Assembly (NCBI GenBank): GCA_948146395.1
Contig: OX411551.1
Span: 42,070,796 to 42,134,795, forward strand
Source: Fragum whitleyi
Taxonomy: Eukaryota; Mollusca; Bivalvia; Cardiida; Cardiidae
Direction: 5' to 3'
DNA length: 64,000 bases
Position numbers and translations under genes: made by a program
The notes under the pieces: model-generated
What the model saw: only the letters and a program-made list of their open reading frames with translations
Databases searched by the model: none
What the model was told of the DNA's origin: nothing
In this document: one piece after another, positions 1-8,882 of the stretch
Layout: each line of letters begins with the position of its first letter
Numbering within the stretch: the stretch's first letter is position 1

Positions 1-174
1 TAGTAAACTGTCTAATTCAATGCAATTAAGTCACATTACAACATATATGTAGTAAGAAACTTCATGTACATTATTTAGAAACAAATGAAACCAACAACAA
101 TAAAAATTAAATCAAAAAAAGAAAATAAATTCCAAATTTCTGATAAAAGTAAATATAAAAAAAAAAGATGATAA

Positions 175-585
175 AAGAATAAAACAAAGTTGTTGGGATT
201 TTCACGAGGAAAACTAGACAAGCAGGCGAGTAATAACGGTACAAATCACGTGATATTTAAGTTTGCATTTCCAAATAGGAAAAAATGGACATTTCTTCTG
301 TCAAATGTTTAGTATAAAACCACGTGTTTTTACTATATGTTTACATGTTCTTACTACTAAACTAAACAGCCTTCATCACCCCTCGTATTTAAAAGCGGAA
401 AATGCGAAAATATTAACTAGATAGACAAAATCATTAATTTGAAACCATTTTACAATCAAAAAATAATTTCTGGAATGGTAGTAAGCTGAAATTAAGATTA
501 TACCACATACAAATCCTTCATTCAAACGCAATTTTATGTAACTGATGAAAGAGTTGGGCCATATAGAAGTCAAACGGACTATTTC
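175..585 (-). mobile_element. Truncated copy of the TAGTCCG-type TIR element
   Basis: Homologous to the reverse complement of 15356 to about 15790, the left half of the complete element in copy B. It ends at 585 with the same terminal sequence (GAAGTCAAACGGACTA). The other half is missing; sequence left of about 175 no longer matches. The copy-B counterpart (about 11130-11430) has also lost this terminus through a deletion. Confidence 0.75.
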
Positions 586-619
586 ATTCCTGAAAAGGGA
601 AATATTGATAGAGACAAGC

Positions 620-860
620 CCCCAGCATGGCGCAGTTTTTAGTGCGTCGGTCTCAAAAATATGAGGTTGCTTGATCGATCCCCGACGTTAACACACGTCC
701 TTCTCTACATTTGTCTCCCCTGAATGGGTGGATAATCAAAAACCTAAAAGGAATGCGCGTAACGAGGTTAGGAAAAGGATGTTGTGTTACAACGTAGTAC
801 TGGTGAGAGAAATACCGGAATGCCAGTGTAAGTTGCTCTGTCGAATAGACTGTGAACTCG
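620..860 (+). mobile_element. tRNA-derived SINE, diverged copy (copy A)
   Basis: The head at about 624-685 looks tRNA-like: a box-A-like stretch around TGGCGCAG, and a degenerate box-B-like stretch ending GATCGATCCCCGAC. The body (about 690-850) matches the better preserved SINE at 6441-6704, notably around TACTGGTGAGAGAAATACCG. The (TCAA)n tail is absent. It is transcribed, if at all, by RNA polymerase III from the internal boxes, which are degraded here. Confidence 0.7.
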
Positions 861-1060
861 AGAGAAAAGGTTTATTGTTTGTTGTTCTTTTCATCTAACC
901 AGTACCAAGGATCGTCTTTGAAATCGGTGAAAAAAAATATTCACCTTTTAGTACAAGTAATTAAGTAGTGCCTATTGGCAAAACGTTTACAATTTTATCG
1001 CCATTAAAGTTAAAAAAGAGAGAACATCTTTAAAGTCCTCGTATACTTATTACGAATATG

Positions 1061-1150
1061 AATATCGTGAAATTGACAGGATGAATGATTTCGGAATTAA
1101 ACTGTATGAGCAAAAGGAACAAATTTTGAATGAAATTCATTGGAGGCAAT
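1061..1150 (+). mobile_element. CAGTTAA-family MITE, left-end fragment
   Basis: Contains ATCGTGAAATTGACA followed by the GAATGATTT(C/T)GGAAT stretch that forms one end of the CAGTTAA MITE family. The outermost CAGTTAA is not visible and the rest of the element is missing. The fragment is shared with copy B (about 11811-11905), so it predates the duplication. Confidence 0.55.
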
Positions 1151-1156
1151 GTGGTA

Positions 1157-1594
1157 CAGTTAAAAACATCGTGAAATTGACATTCATCTCAATCAAAACC
1201 ATTCTAAATCGCTCACTCAGCGCTCCAATCATTCATTCCAAACACTCATTCAAATCATTCAAAAACGCTCAAACCCATTGAAAAATATAGAATCAACAAC
1301 GTCATTCAAAATAAATTTTGATAGAGAAAAATCGCGATTTCACTGACATAATTTAAATTGTTAGCGTCTCATAGGTTCTTGAAGAAATAGGAAGCTGTGT
1401 ATAGAACCTGAATGCATTTTTTTATTAAAGGGAGGTAATCAATATCGCAAATTTTGTTCATCCTGAACAAAATTTCCGAAAGAGGATTACCTCCCATTAA
1501 GCTCACTCAAAACTCGTTCCTCACACTCATTCATTTTCATTCCATAATCATTCCAAAATCATTCACCTTGTCAATTTCACGATGTTGTTAACTG
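1157..1594 (+). mobile_element. CAGTTAA-family MITE, complete, TA duplication, only in copy A
   Basis: 438 bp bounded by inverted repeats starting CAGTTAAAAACATCGTGAAA and ending TTTCACGATGTTGTTAACTG, with TA on each side (1155-1156, 1595-1596). Copy B has one TA at the matching site (11908-11909, flanks aatatga/tcaataat), so this copy inserted after the duplication or was precisely lost from B. TA targeting and a CAGT-type end are what the Tc1/mariner superfamily produces. There is no transposase, so it is non-autonomous. The centre (1429-1496) is a palindrome starting GGGAGGTAATC and ending GATTACCTCCC. Confidence 0.92.
1429..1496. repeat. Central palindrome of the MITE
   Basis: Imperfect inverted repeat GGGAGGTAATCAATATCGC... 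...GATTACCTCCC flanked by ATTAA on both sides. It can form a hairpin or cruciform of about 30 bp per arm. The same core occurs in the other full-length family members. Confidence 0.8.
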
Positions 1595-1720
1595 TATCAA
1601 TAATTTCACCCGACTGGACGAAACTAACCATACACTGTATCTTTTTATCTCCCTTTAGAATCGACGTATTTTTCTGTTTGTATGTCTTCACGAACCAATC
1701 ATATGCCTTAAATCCACTCC

Positions 1721-2192
1721 AGGAGTGACCTCACTTGAATTTTCTTCCGGGGGTCATTGTAAAAGTAGATCCTTTAGAAAAAGTAGTGCGACATTGAAAC
1801 GTTATTTCTGAGAGCAAAATAGCAACCCGTGTGCTCATTTTTTGTCCTTTCACCTACTTTTGCATCTCTTCTTTGATTTAACGCTTGGGTTGACCTTCTC
1901 AGTGTACGATTTCCTTTGCGAAAGGACGTATAATGGATGGGGGTCGTACCCAAAGTAACTGTCCTCTTCATAGGTGGAAAAAAGACGGTACCTCTACTTA
2001 AGCTTGGTTACCCCAAAAGTTGAAGGGAGTTTTCCTAGATTTTTTCTTACTTTAAGGTAGGACATTGAACGAAGATGAAGGGATAAAGAGGTCAATGGTC
2101 AAACCTTTCTGTAGAACCTACCACAGCACCGGAAAAGAGTGCAATTTTATATAGAACAAAGAAGGCCCAAAATCCGGTGGAGTCACGCGACC
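1721..2192 (+). mobile_element. Dispersed 472-bp element homologous to the head of the 2.5-kb satellite; only in copy A
   Basis: Aligns end to end with the first 474 bp of the satellite unit (21640-22113) at roughly 70% identity by eye. It starts at the same base (AGGAGTGACCTCACT). Two 27-bp stretches are identical: 1963-1989 = 21886-21912 and 2141-2167 = 22065-22091. Copy B at about 11965-11985 lacks the whole segment, reading directly from ...aaatccac into agccaataaat. No clear target-site duplication or terminal inverted repeat is seen, and there is no coding potential. It could be a short non-autonomous transposon or a relocated satellite fragment. Confidence 0.75.
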
Positions 2193-2260
2193 AGCCAACA
2201 AATCGGTCATTAATTTGATCTATTTGCCTGAAATGTTTATCATTTTGAACGATTAACGAA

Positions 2261-2373
2261 TCGTCTTTGAGCGATTTGAGTGACTGTTATGATTGCCTTA
2301 AATGGAGCGATGAGCGAGCGATTTAGAATGGGTTTGATTGGGATGAATGTCAATTTCACGATGTTATTAACTA
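2261..2373 (-). mobile_element. CAGTTAA-family MITE, one-end fragment
   Basis: Reverse orientation of the family's left end: the GAGCGATTTAGAATGG stretch, then GTCAATTTCACGATG, then TTAACTATA. It is shared with copy B (12045-12158, ending TTAACTGTA), so it predates the duplication. Confidence 0.7.
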
Positions 2374-2375
2374 TA

Positions 2376-3303
2376 ACACTAAATTGATAGACCTCTGGCC
2401 CATCCCCTTAGCCTTCGGGAAAAGGCACCCCTGAGATACTGTAACGGTTTAAAGGGCGGTTAGTTGCAGTGGATATGCAAATGAGAGATACCTGCCCAGA
2501 TATATATGGTAAATGATTACATATATAGACAGAGTCGACCCATTTTGAGGTTTTAGGGTCCTTTTCTCTGATTGGATCATGTTTATATATGCGCTCGTTT
2601 CGTTACAATATTTGATACTCGACATTTAACCCTAAAAAAACATGGTTAATGACACGAATTTAACATCATATCGTCGGATGAAATACACGAACTTCATAAC
2701 TACAGCTTAATTACGAAATTTAAGTCTCCCATTTTTCGAAAATAGTTCAAATAAAATGGCGGAAGATATCGGACTTTAACATTTACGGTATTATAAATGA
2801 GTGTTCTGATTTGTCAATCGGCGTTTTATTAACAATCGCAATCTCTTGATTTGTCGATTCGACCGTTGTCCTTAGCAAAAAATCCATCTAATTAAAACTG
2901 GGACCACCATCTGTTATTCGCTTGCTTTCGAATAAATATCTATGGTTGTAAAAAGTTATTTATATTTTTCAACGAAAAGATATGTTTTCAAGAATTTTGG
3001 AGATTATTTTCTTGGTAAGAAATTCGAATGTTTATGATAATACACATAAATATAGAAATCTAAAAGCGAAAATATACGCATATGTAATAAATAACAGTTG
3101 ATGAGCATCCCTACTAGAATTTTTTTATTTCTTGTCTGAGATTAAGAAATGAGATAAGTGGGATTTTAGAGGGATTCTGAAAATTGGTTCATTTGTGCGG
3201 ATGATTAAAAGCAAAACAAAAAAAAAAAAACAAACAAAAAAAAAAAAAACTACCGAACGAACGAGTTAAAAATATTGTAATCTAACGGCCGTGGATATTT
3301 AAT
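2376..3303. other. Non-coding duplicated sequence, no gene recognised
   Basis: AT-rich DNA shared with copy B (about 12160-13062). It includes a 120-bp stretch (2463-2582) with only one difference from B and containing ATGCAAAT, and an A-rich tract at 3212-3250. No coding region, RNA gene or transposon end was recognised. Confidence 0.6.
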
Positions 3304-3304
3304 A

Positions 3305-3672
3305 CAGCTAAGATCATCGTGAAATTGACAAGTTCAATGAAATGGGAATGAATTTGGAATTGAATTGAATGAGTGGATGAGCCAGGGATGAACGACATTA
3401 GCGACATTTATGCTACCTCCCTTCAATAATTAAACACATTTAGTTCTATAAAGTTCCTATTTCCGAACGAACTAAACGCTTCAAATTCAATAAAACCAGT
3501 AAAATCATGAATTTTATTCAAGCGAGTTTTATTTTGAATTTAGCTCTTGATCGTATCTTTCTTTATGATTTTCGAGTGATTTTAAATAGTTTTAGTGGGT
3601 GTTTGGAATGAATGGGTAATTTAGGATGGTTTTGATCGGAAGGAGAATCAATTTCACGATGTTACATGTAAC
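3305..3672. mobile_element. CAGTTAA-family MITE, old diverged copy
   Basis: Starts TACAGCTAAGATCATCGTGA and ends near CAATTTCACGATGTTACATG. The inverted ends are present but mutated, and the interior has diverged from the 438-bp form. The same copy lies in B (13064-13419), so it is pre-duplication. Confidence 0.75.
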
Positions 3673-3922
3673 TCAATGGGCAATAAATAGGCATTTCAGT
3701 TATATGATTTTCCTAAGTAGTCAATGAATTTTTCTGAGAGACAAAAAAGTTTTTGATCACGCACAAAAAACATGACCACTGATAAAATGCAGTGCAAAGA
3801 ACCCCAACTCCTGTCTGCATAATTTTAGAGTTATTGTCCTTGTTATTCTAGACACTTTGATTTTTCCGGGGCATATCTCTTAAAGTATAATAGATATCAA
3901 CCTGAAACTTTATAGGTTGATA

Positions 3923-4156
3923 CAGTTAACAATATCGTTAAATTGACAAGGTGAATGATTTTGGAATGATCAAGGAATGAAATTGAATGAGTGTGTGGAG
4001 CCAGTTTTTAGTGAATTTAATGAGAGGTAATCCTATATCGCAAATTTTGTTCAGGGTGAACAGAGTGAGTATTTGGATGAATGAATGGAGCGCTGAGTGA
4101 GCGATTAAGAATGGTTAAGATTTAGGTGAATATCAATTTCACGATGTAATTAACTG
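3923..4156. mobile_element. CAGTTAA-family MITE, internally deleted, only in copy A
   Basis: 234 bp between CAGTTAACAATATCGTTAAA and AATTAACTG, flanked by TA (3921-3922 and 4157-4158). The matching site in copy B (13644-13645) is the intact sequence ggttgaTAgatct with a single TA, a textbook empty site. The interior keeps one arm of the central palindrome (GAGAGGTAATC...TTTTGTTCA, about 4021-4053) and then jumps to the opposite half, so about 200 bp are missing compared with 1157-1594. Confidence 0.93.
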
Positions 4157-4158
4157 TA

Positions 4159-4846
4159 GATCTCATCGAAGAGACGCGCAGTGACGAAGAATTACAAATC
4201 TTGTTTGCATATTGTTATTGTCTTTTTCTTTTTTTTTAAATTAAAAGACGAAACGTCAAAAGTTGGAGATAAAAACGTCACGTTAATTGAAAAAAAAAAT
4301 CGACGGTTTTGTTTTTTCACGATTTGATATATAATTCGTTTACTTAAGCAAAATACGGTTGTTTTCTGTCGCCAATTTTTTAGACCAAAAGTGAAATAAT
4401 GGTTTATTAAACATGTCGACGTGTAAATTTTAAAAACTTAAAAATCAACTAATAAACAAAAGTACGATTATGCGATAATAATATATTGAAGTCTTCGAAT
4501 TTTCGATGGTCTAACAAAACATCGTTACTAGAAGTTTTTCAAACTACAGTTATGACTTTTTGATTTACCTATTGAGAATTTATAATACTTCTTTGTTTCA
4601 TTATTGGCAATTAATTTACGTGAGAGAATTAATTCGTTAGAGTTTTGTTCACTCCTTTCTTTGAATCTATTCAGTATTATGCATTAACATTTTTTCGAAA
4701 GTGAATTTGTTAAGTAAAAGAGAGTGAGTATTACATGTATAAATACCCTTTCTTCAAATATCTACTTGTATGTTCGGCATTTATACGGATTTCTTTTTCT
4801 GTAATATATATCTTTGGAATACACATTGCGAAAACAAGGCACTTAA
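4159..4846. other. Non-coding duplicated sequence
   Basis: Shared with copy B (about 13646-14297). AT-rich, with no open reading frame, RNA gene or transposon terminus recognised. Confidence 0.55.
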
Positions 4847-4850
4847 TTAA

Positions 4851-5062
4851 CCAATTCCCACACAGCAATATTTTAGACTAGTTCAAATTGAAAGCATTTG
4901 CTGACGACAAATTTAAATTGCTGGAATTTTGATTTGTCTGTCTTTTGGGCCAGAACACATTGTGGATAATGAAGAAATTGCTTGATAAAAGCAATTTCAT
5001 CATTTTTCACAATGTTCCAAAGGTATTTACTTCTGAGGCGTAAAAAGGAGTGATTGTGCGTG
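4851..5062. mobile_element. Diverged relative of the TTAA-flanked MITE
   Basis: Begins just after TTAA (4847-4850). It aligns over its left 85 bp with the MITE at 5691-5911, including TTTAGAC, TTCAAATT and the GACGA stretch, and carries the same central hairpin (4958-5014). The right terminus has decayed: no GGGTTAA is visible. Copy B has unrelated sequence here (about 14298-14356). Confidence 0.6.
4958..5014. repeat. Hairpin core of the TTAA-flanked MITE relative
   Basis: CATTGTGG...GAAATTGCTT, a 6-base loop, then AAGCAATTTC...TCACAATG. About 25 bp per arm with a few mismatches. It is related to the hairpin at 5802-5852, with at least one paired substitution. Confidence 0.8.
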
Positions 5063-5064
5063 TC

Positions 5065-5686
5065 GTACGTCGGATAAACCTCGTTTTTGGCGGGGTGGGA
5101 CATTTTTGTGGACATAAGTAAAAACTAAATAACTTTGCCAGTTTTCTTCCGATTTTGAAAAATCAAAAAGATTTGGAAATTTAAAGGAAAAACTATTTTT
5201 TTCTGAGAAGTGTCATGTCGATATGAAATAAATCATTAGCATGATTATAGATTGAAATTTCAATTACATGTAATTGAAAAACGTCGATTTTCATCCGATA
5301 TGGGACATTTCTGTGGACAAGGAATTTTCAAATCTTTATTTATTTACAAAACTCTAAGACAAGTATATATTAAAAAAGAGAAAAACTAGTTATCTTACAA
5401 TATTTTAGACAAATCCGTTAAAGAATAAAAAAAAGATATCAACCAATAAATTTTCCAAATTTATTTTTTCGAGTAAAAATTTCAGATCTCTACAAAATTT
5501 CAATTTTGCAAAATTTTGAAAAAGATATCTCTATCAAAATCATGCAAAATCGTTTATATTTTAAGGCCTTTTGATTTTATTGTATACGTAAACGTTGCAT
5601 ATAAGATTAGCACGAAGGGAGAGGCTTGTATTTCAGAAAGTGTAGGACTGGGTATACTCAGTCAGCAGCTTCTCAAAGGTTGGTTC
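5065..5686. other. Non-coding duplicated sequence with a 200-bp-spaced direct repeat
   Basis: Shared with copy B (about 14357-15253). The words GGGACATTT(C/T)TGTGGACA occur near 5096 and 5303, and in B near 14385 and 14587 (mutated), hinting at an old internal duplication. Short reading frames here (for example 5516-5794) are not supported as genes: they differ in length and reading between A and B. Confidence 0.5.
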
Positions 5687-5690
5687 TCAA

Positions 5691-5911
5691 CCCTTTCCTG
5701 TTTTACAAAATTTTGGACCTGTCCAAATTCAAAGGTTTTGCAGACGAAAATTAAAAGTTGGTTTAATTTGAAAAATAACCATTCAGTAGGGTAGAAAATA
5801 GTGTGGAAAAAGAAGAAATTGCTTGTTATAAGCAATTTCTTCTTTTTTCACAATGTTTTCTCAATCATAAAATCACAGGCACGTAAAAAGCAGGGATTAA
5901 ACAGCAAAGGG
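5691..5911. mobile_element. piggyBac-like MITE with TTAA target, only in copy A
   Basis: 221 bp with inverted ends CCCTTTCCTGTTT and AAACAGCAAAGGG. It is flanked by TCAA (5687-5690, a one-base change from TTAA) and TTAA (5912-5915). Copy B has the empty site ttcTTAAaaccagtg (15254-15257). TTAA targets and CCC termini are characteristic of the piggyBac superfamily. There is no transposase. The centre is a near-perfect hairpin (5802-5852). Confidence 0.85.
5802..5852. repeat. Central hairpin of the piggyBac-like MITE
   Basis: TGTGGAAAAAGAAGAAATTG... paired with ...CAATTTCTTCTTTTTTCACA, arms of about 22 bp with one mismatch and a 5- to 6-base loop. Confidence 0.85.
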
Positions 5912-6013
5912 TTAAGACCAGTGATAACAGCAATGACTCCACATACTCGTCAATATTGTTTGAGTTACATTTTTTCCCATTCATATTTCAGATAAAAGGC
6001 CGGGTTATTAATA

Positions 6014-6433
6014 CAGTACACATGTTTTAAACACTGAGAAATCGACATTCATCTAAAACCCTTCTAAATCGCTCACTCAGTGCTCCATTCATTCATTTAT
6101 TCCAATATCTCACTCAAACCATTCAAAAAAGCTCTAAAAACACTAAAAAAAAGATAAGATCAACAACTACGTTTAAAATAAATATAGCTAGAAAAAAAAT
6201 CGCGATTTCATTGAAATATTTGATATTATAAGCGTCTGATTGGTTCATGAAGAAATGGAAAGCTATTTACAGAATTTGTTTGTATATTTTATTAAGGGAG
6301 CTTATAAATATCGCTAATTTTGTTTGCCCTGAACAAAATTAGCGATATTTAATTACCTCTCATTAATTTCACCCAAAACTCATTCATTAAATTTCCAAAA
6401 ATCACCTTGTCAATTCCACAATGTTGTTAACTG
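6014..6433 (+). mobile_element. CAGTTAA-family MITE (copy A; pre-duplication)
   Basis: Left end CAGTACACATGTTTTAAACA is mutated; right end TTGTTAACTG is intact, with TA on each side. The central palindrome at about 6306-6350 is almost perfect (ATATCGCTAATTTTGTT paired with AACAAAATTAGCGATAT). In copy B the same element is split by an 844-bp insertion. A SINE begins eight bases after its right end. Confidence 0.85.
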
Positions 6434-6440
6434 TATAATG

Positions 6441-6704
6441 TATATGATAGCGCGTCGGACTGTCAATTTAGAGGTCCCAGGTTCGATCCTCGACGGCAGC
6501 ACTCATTCTTTACGACTATTTGTCTCTCACCAATAGGTTGACAATCGTAGACCTATGTGAGATAGCAGCTTGAGGCTAGGAAAGGTTGTGGTGCTTGTAC
6601 TGGTGAGAGAAATACCGGGAAACCATTGTTAGGTGCTCCAGCCACGGCGATTCAAATGAAAAAAATGTTGAAAGCGTCGTTAAGCTTCATTCAATCAATC
6701 AATG
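6441..6704 (+). mobile_element. tRNA-derived SINE (copy A)
   Basis: The tRNA-like head carries an A-box-like GATAGCGCGTCGG (about 6446-6458) and a good B box GGTTCGATCC (6480-6489). A tRNA-unrelated body includes GTACTGGTGAGAGAAATACC, and the element ends in a (TCAA)n tail at about 6687-6704. SINEs of this kind are transcribed by RNA polymerase III and mobilised by a partner LINE. The partner is not in the window. Confidence 0.85.
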
Positions 6705-7010
6705 TATTATGTATAATCAAACATCATAAAGTAAATAAGAAGAAATTCTTTATGTTGATATAGCTTGTTTATTGAACACAAGCATATGCTAAAGTATACA
6801 AAACAGTTTCATAATATCGAGGGCTTAATGTAATGCAATGGTATGTGTCTGTACAATTTATAGACAAATACTATGTTTTGCTCTAACCACTCGACGTGTA
6901 TCTAAATTCTGGTTAAAAAACATCAAACCGGAATTAATCTTCCTTCAGCGAGCGACTAAAATAACATTATTATTCGTATTATTTAATCCCATGCTTATTG
7001 TTTCCAGCAG
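6705..7010. other. Upstream flank of the truncated mucin paralogue, with a plausible splice acceptor
   Basis: Shared with B (16908-17161 plus 18167-18217). The last bases before the ORF (TTGTTTCCAGCAG, ending 7010) look like a 3' splice site, so the coding sequence may be a downstream exon whose first exon lies further left. A single TA at 6957-6958 is the empty site for the mariner-like relic present in B. No promoter is recognised. Confidence 0.5.
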
Positions 7011-7436
7011 ATGGCAATGGCAAGCGTTGCTTCAGCAATTGTGCCAACTACCGAACAGTCATCAACAATAATACCAAGATCTACGATACAATCGTCGTTT
7101 TCTACGATCGTATTTTCTACATCATTCCAATCAGTATTTTCCACATCATTTGAATCCGTATTTTCAACATCATTTCAAACCGTCATATCAACTATGGTAC
7201 CAGTATCCACAATGGTAACATCGTCTGATACGCTAGCACCAGCAACGTCGTCTATTTCTCTCTCATCTGTAGCATCTTCAATTCTGGAAACTGTTCGTAC
7301 ATCAGAGCTTGCCTCCATTCATTCATTCCAAACACTCACTCAAACCATTCAAAAACGCTCAAACCCATTGAAAAATATAAAATCAATAACGTCATTCAAA
7401 ATAAATTTGGATAGAGAACAATCGCGATTTTATTGA
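7011..7436 (+). pseudogene. Truncated mucin-like paralogue running into MITE sequence
   Basis: The first ~101 codons match the N-terminal part of the copy-B protein (18218-19099), including VPTTEQSSTII, the three 8-residue FSTSF(Q/E)(S/T)V units and SSILETVRTSELAS, with a few amino-acid changes and no frameshift. At about 7312 the gene stops abruptly and reads into CAGTTAA-MITE DNA. That DNA adds some 40 unrelated basic residues before a stop. The six 26-residue Pro/Thr/Ser repeats and the Cys-containing C terminus are lost. The junction shares only CTC with both sources, suggesting a microhomology join. The retained part is still open, so a short chimeric protein is possible, but a pseudogene is more likely. 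Confidence 0.65.
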
Positions 7437-7679
7437 CATAATTCAAATTGTAAGTTCCTAGGTTCTTGAAGAGATAGGAAGCTAGGTATAAAACTTGTAT
7501 GCATTTTTTTTATTAAAGGGAGGTAATCAATATCGCAAATTTCATTCAACCTGAACAAAATTTTCGATATAGGATTAACTCCCATTAAATTCACCCTAAA
7601 CTCGCTCCACACACTCATTCAATTTCATTCTGAAATCATTCCAAAATCATTCACCTTGTCAATTTCACTATATTGTTAA
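7313..7679 (+). mobile_element. CAGTTAA-family MITE lacking its left end, fused to the mucin paralogue
   Basis: Begins inside the family sequence at CATTCATTCATTCCAAACAC and continues through the central palindrome region (about 7517-7588, decayed) to TTGTCAATTTCACTATATTG. The left terminal repeat is absent, so this copy did not simply transpose into the gene. It marks the right end of duplication copy A. Confidence 0.8.
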
Positions 7680-8358
7680 GGAAGTCTGACACCATCATGC
7701 ACTTGTTCCAATCTTTACAAAAAAATATATAAATAATATATCCTATTCCTATAATCAGCCCAATCATCATGTATATTAGTTATAAGATGATTCATTTCAG
7801 TCAACAATTTTTAAGCGTCCATGTCATACTAAATATCTTAGTCTCATTTGTTGAATCTGCTAGAGAAAAAATAATCAAATGACAAAAGACAGTTGACAAA
7901 TAATGCAATGGCAGAGTCAAGTCAGGTTAAAACACTAAAAGAAAACATTGCTTGCAACAAGAGTTTTTCTCACTTTCCAACAAAATATCCCTATTTTTCA
8001 AAATGTTAGCTATGAAAGAAATAAACGTTCGCCATTTAAGCTTCTGTGGCAATTTTTACTACCAAGTTTTATTCCAAAGTCCAAGTCTGAACAAGTGGGC
8101 TACTTGTAACATTGAAAAGGAAAAGTTGCCCCTTAATCAATTTTACACAATTTTCAAAAGGGCCTATAAATTTTATAACCAAATACTTTTAACCTCAGCA
8201 GAAAAAATCATTTCAATGCAAAATAATTTCAAAACAACATAGCAATAAACTACCAAAATGCATGAATCTTTGATACAAAAATAACGAAAGGGATAATTTC
8301 TTATTAAAGGGAGATGATATGTTTGCTATCTTGATCGAGTTAAGGTTTCTAATGGCCT
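7680..8358. other. Single-copy sequence, nothing recognised
   Basis: Not shared with B. It contains a 96-codon open frame (7952-8242) with no recognisable domain, and a short inverted repeat ACAAGT...ACTTGT near 8090. At 8304-8320 TTATTAAAGGGAGATGATAT resembles half of the MITE core palindrome. Confidence 0.45.
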
Positions 8359-8359
8359 T

Positions 8360-8704
8360 AACTGTAATAGAAAGAAATTGTACTCATCCCGGTCAAAAAT
8401 CATTCCAAATCGCTCGCTCAGAGCTCCATTTACAACCCTCAACCACTCATTCCAATCATTCAAAAACGTATGGCTCGTTCGCGAAGTCAGAGGAATCAGA
8501 AAATACGTAGATGTTTAAAAAGAATGTTATTAAATACCGTTTATTTCTTCCAATTGGACGAAGTTTTCGATTTCATAATTACCCGTTACATTTAATTTCA
8601 CTTTTCTTGAATTTCACTCAAAAATGGCTCACCATACTGATTCAATTTCATTCCGCAAGCCTTTCAAAATTATTTACTTGTCAATTTAATGATGCTTTTT
8701 ACTG
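8360..8704 (+). mobile_element. CAGTTAA-family MITE, strongly diverged
   Basis: Family landmarks in order: CTCATCCCGGTCAAAAATCA, AAATCGCTCGCTCAG, CACTCATTCCAATCATTCAA, then TTACTTGTCAATTTAATGAT and ACTGTG. The terminal repeats are heavily mutated. Confidence 0.6.
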
Positions 8705-8882
8705 TGCTCAGGAAAGGAATTAGCTTGACCATTGTAGCCGATATATGTATTTCTCAGGTTCCGACGGTAATTGAACGTCAAAATTTACCGGGAAAACCAA
8801 GGGATGGGTTGAAGCTGCACTCGCTTTTAAGCCTTTACTTTGTTTTACATTAACATGATCAACGATGCGTGATTGATATATA

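Larger units (their letters stand above)
1..7313 (+). repeat. Segmental duplication, copy A (left edge outside window)
   Basis: Collinear with 10960-18522. Matching anchors include the first bases of the window with 10960, the SINE part at 680-860 with 11433-11610, 2193-3917 with about 11980-13643, 4158-4840 with about 13646-14297, 5916-6010 with 15258-15350, and 6959-7313 with 18167-18522. Identity is roughly 90-95% by eye. Copy A carries four insertions that B lacks, and B has a deletion of about 225 bp relative to A 455-678. The right end of A is the point where the mucin-like coding sequence meets MITE sequence. No functional gene is seen in A except the truncated mucin paralogue. Confidence 0.92.

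Noticed and set aside
1721..2192. Helitron
   Set aside because: No TC start, CTRR end or 3' hairpin could be matched in either orientation at the boundaries visible from the empty site and the array edge.
3212..3250. A-rich tract as a retrotransposon tail
   Set aside because: No retroposed body precedes it and copy B has only a shorter, broken A-rich stretch; it is best read as simple sequence.
5516..5794. 92-codon frame in copy A and its partial match in copy B (15074-15358)
   Set aside because: The A frame runs into the A-only transposon and the B frame into other sequence; start and end are not conserved, so it is chance.
6441..6515. Possible tRNA gene
   Set aside because: Has A/B-box-like sequences but no complete cloverleaf, and is followed by a SINE body and tail; it is a SINE head.
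7952..8242. 96-codon frame between duplicates A and B
   Set aside because: No recognisable domain, AT-rich composition and no start or splice context. Left as unrecognised sequence.
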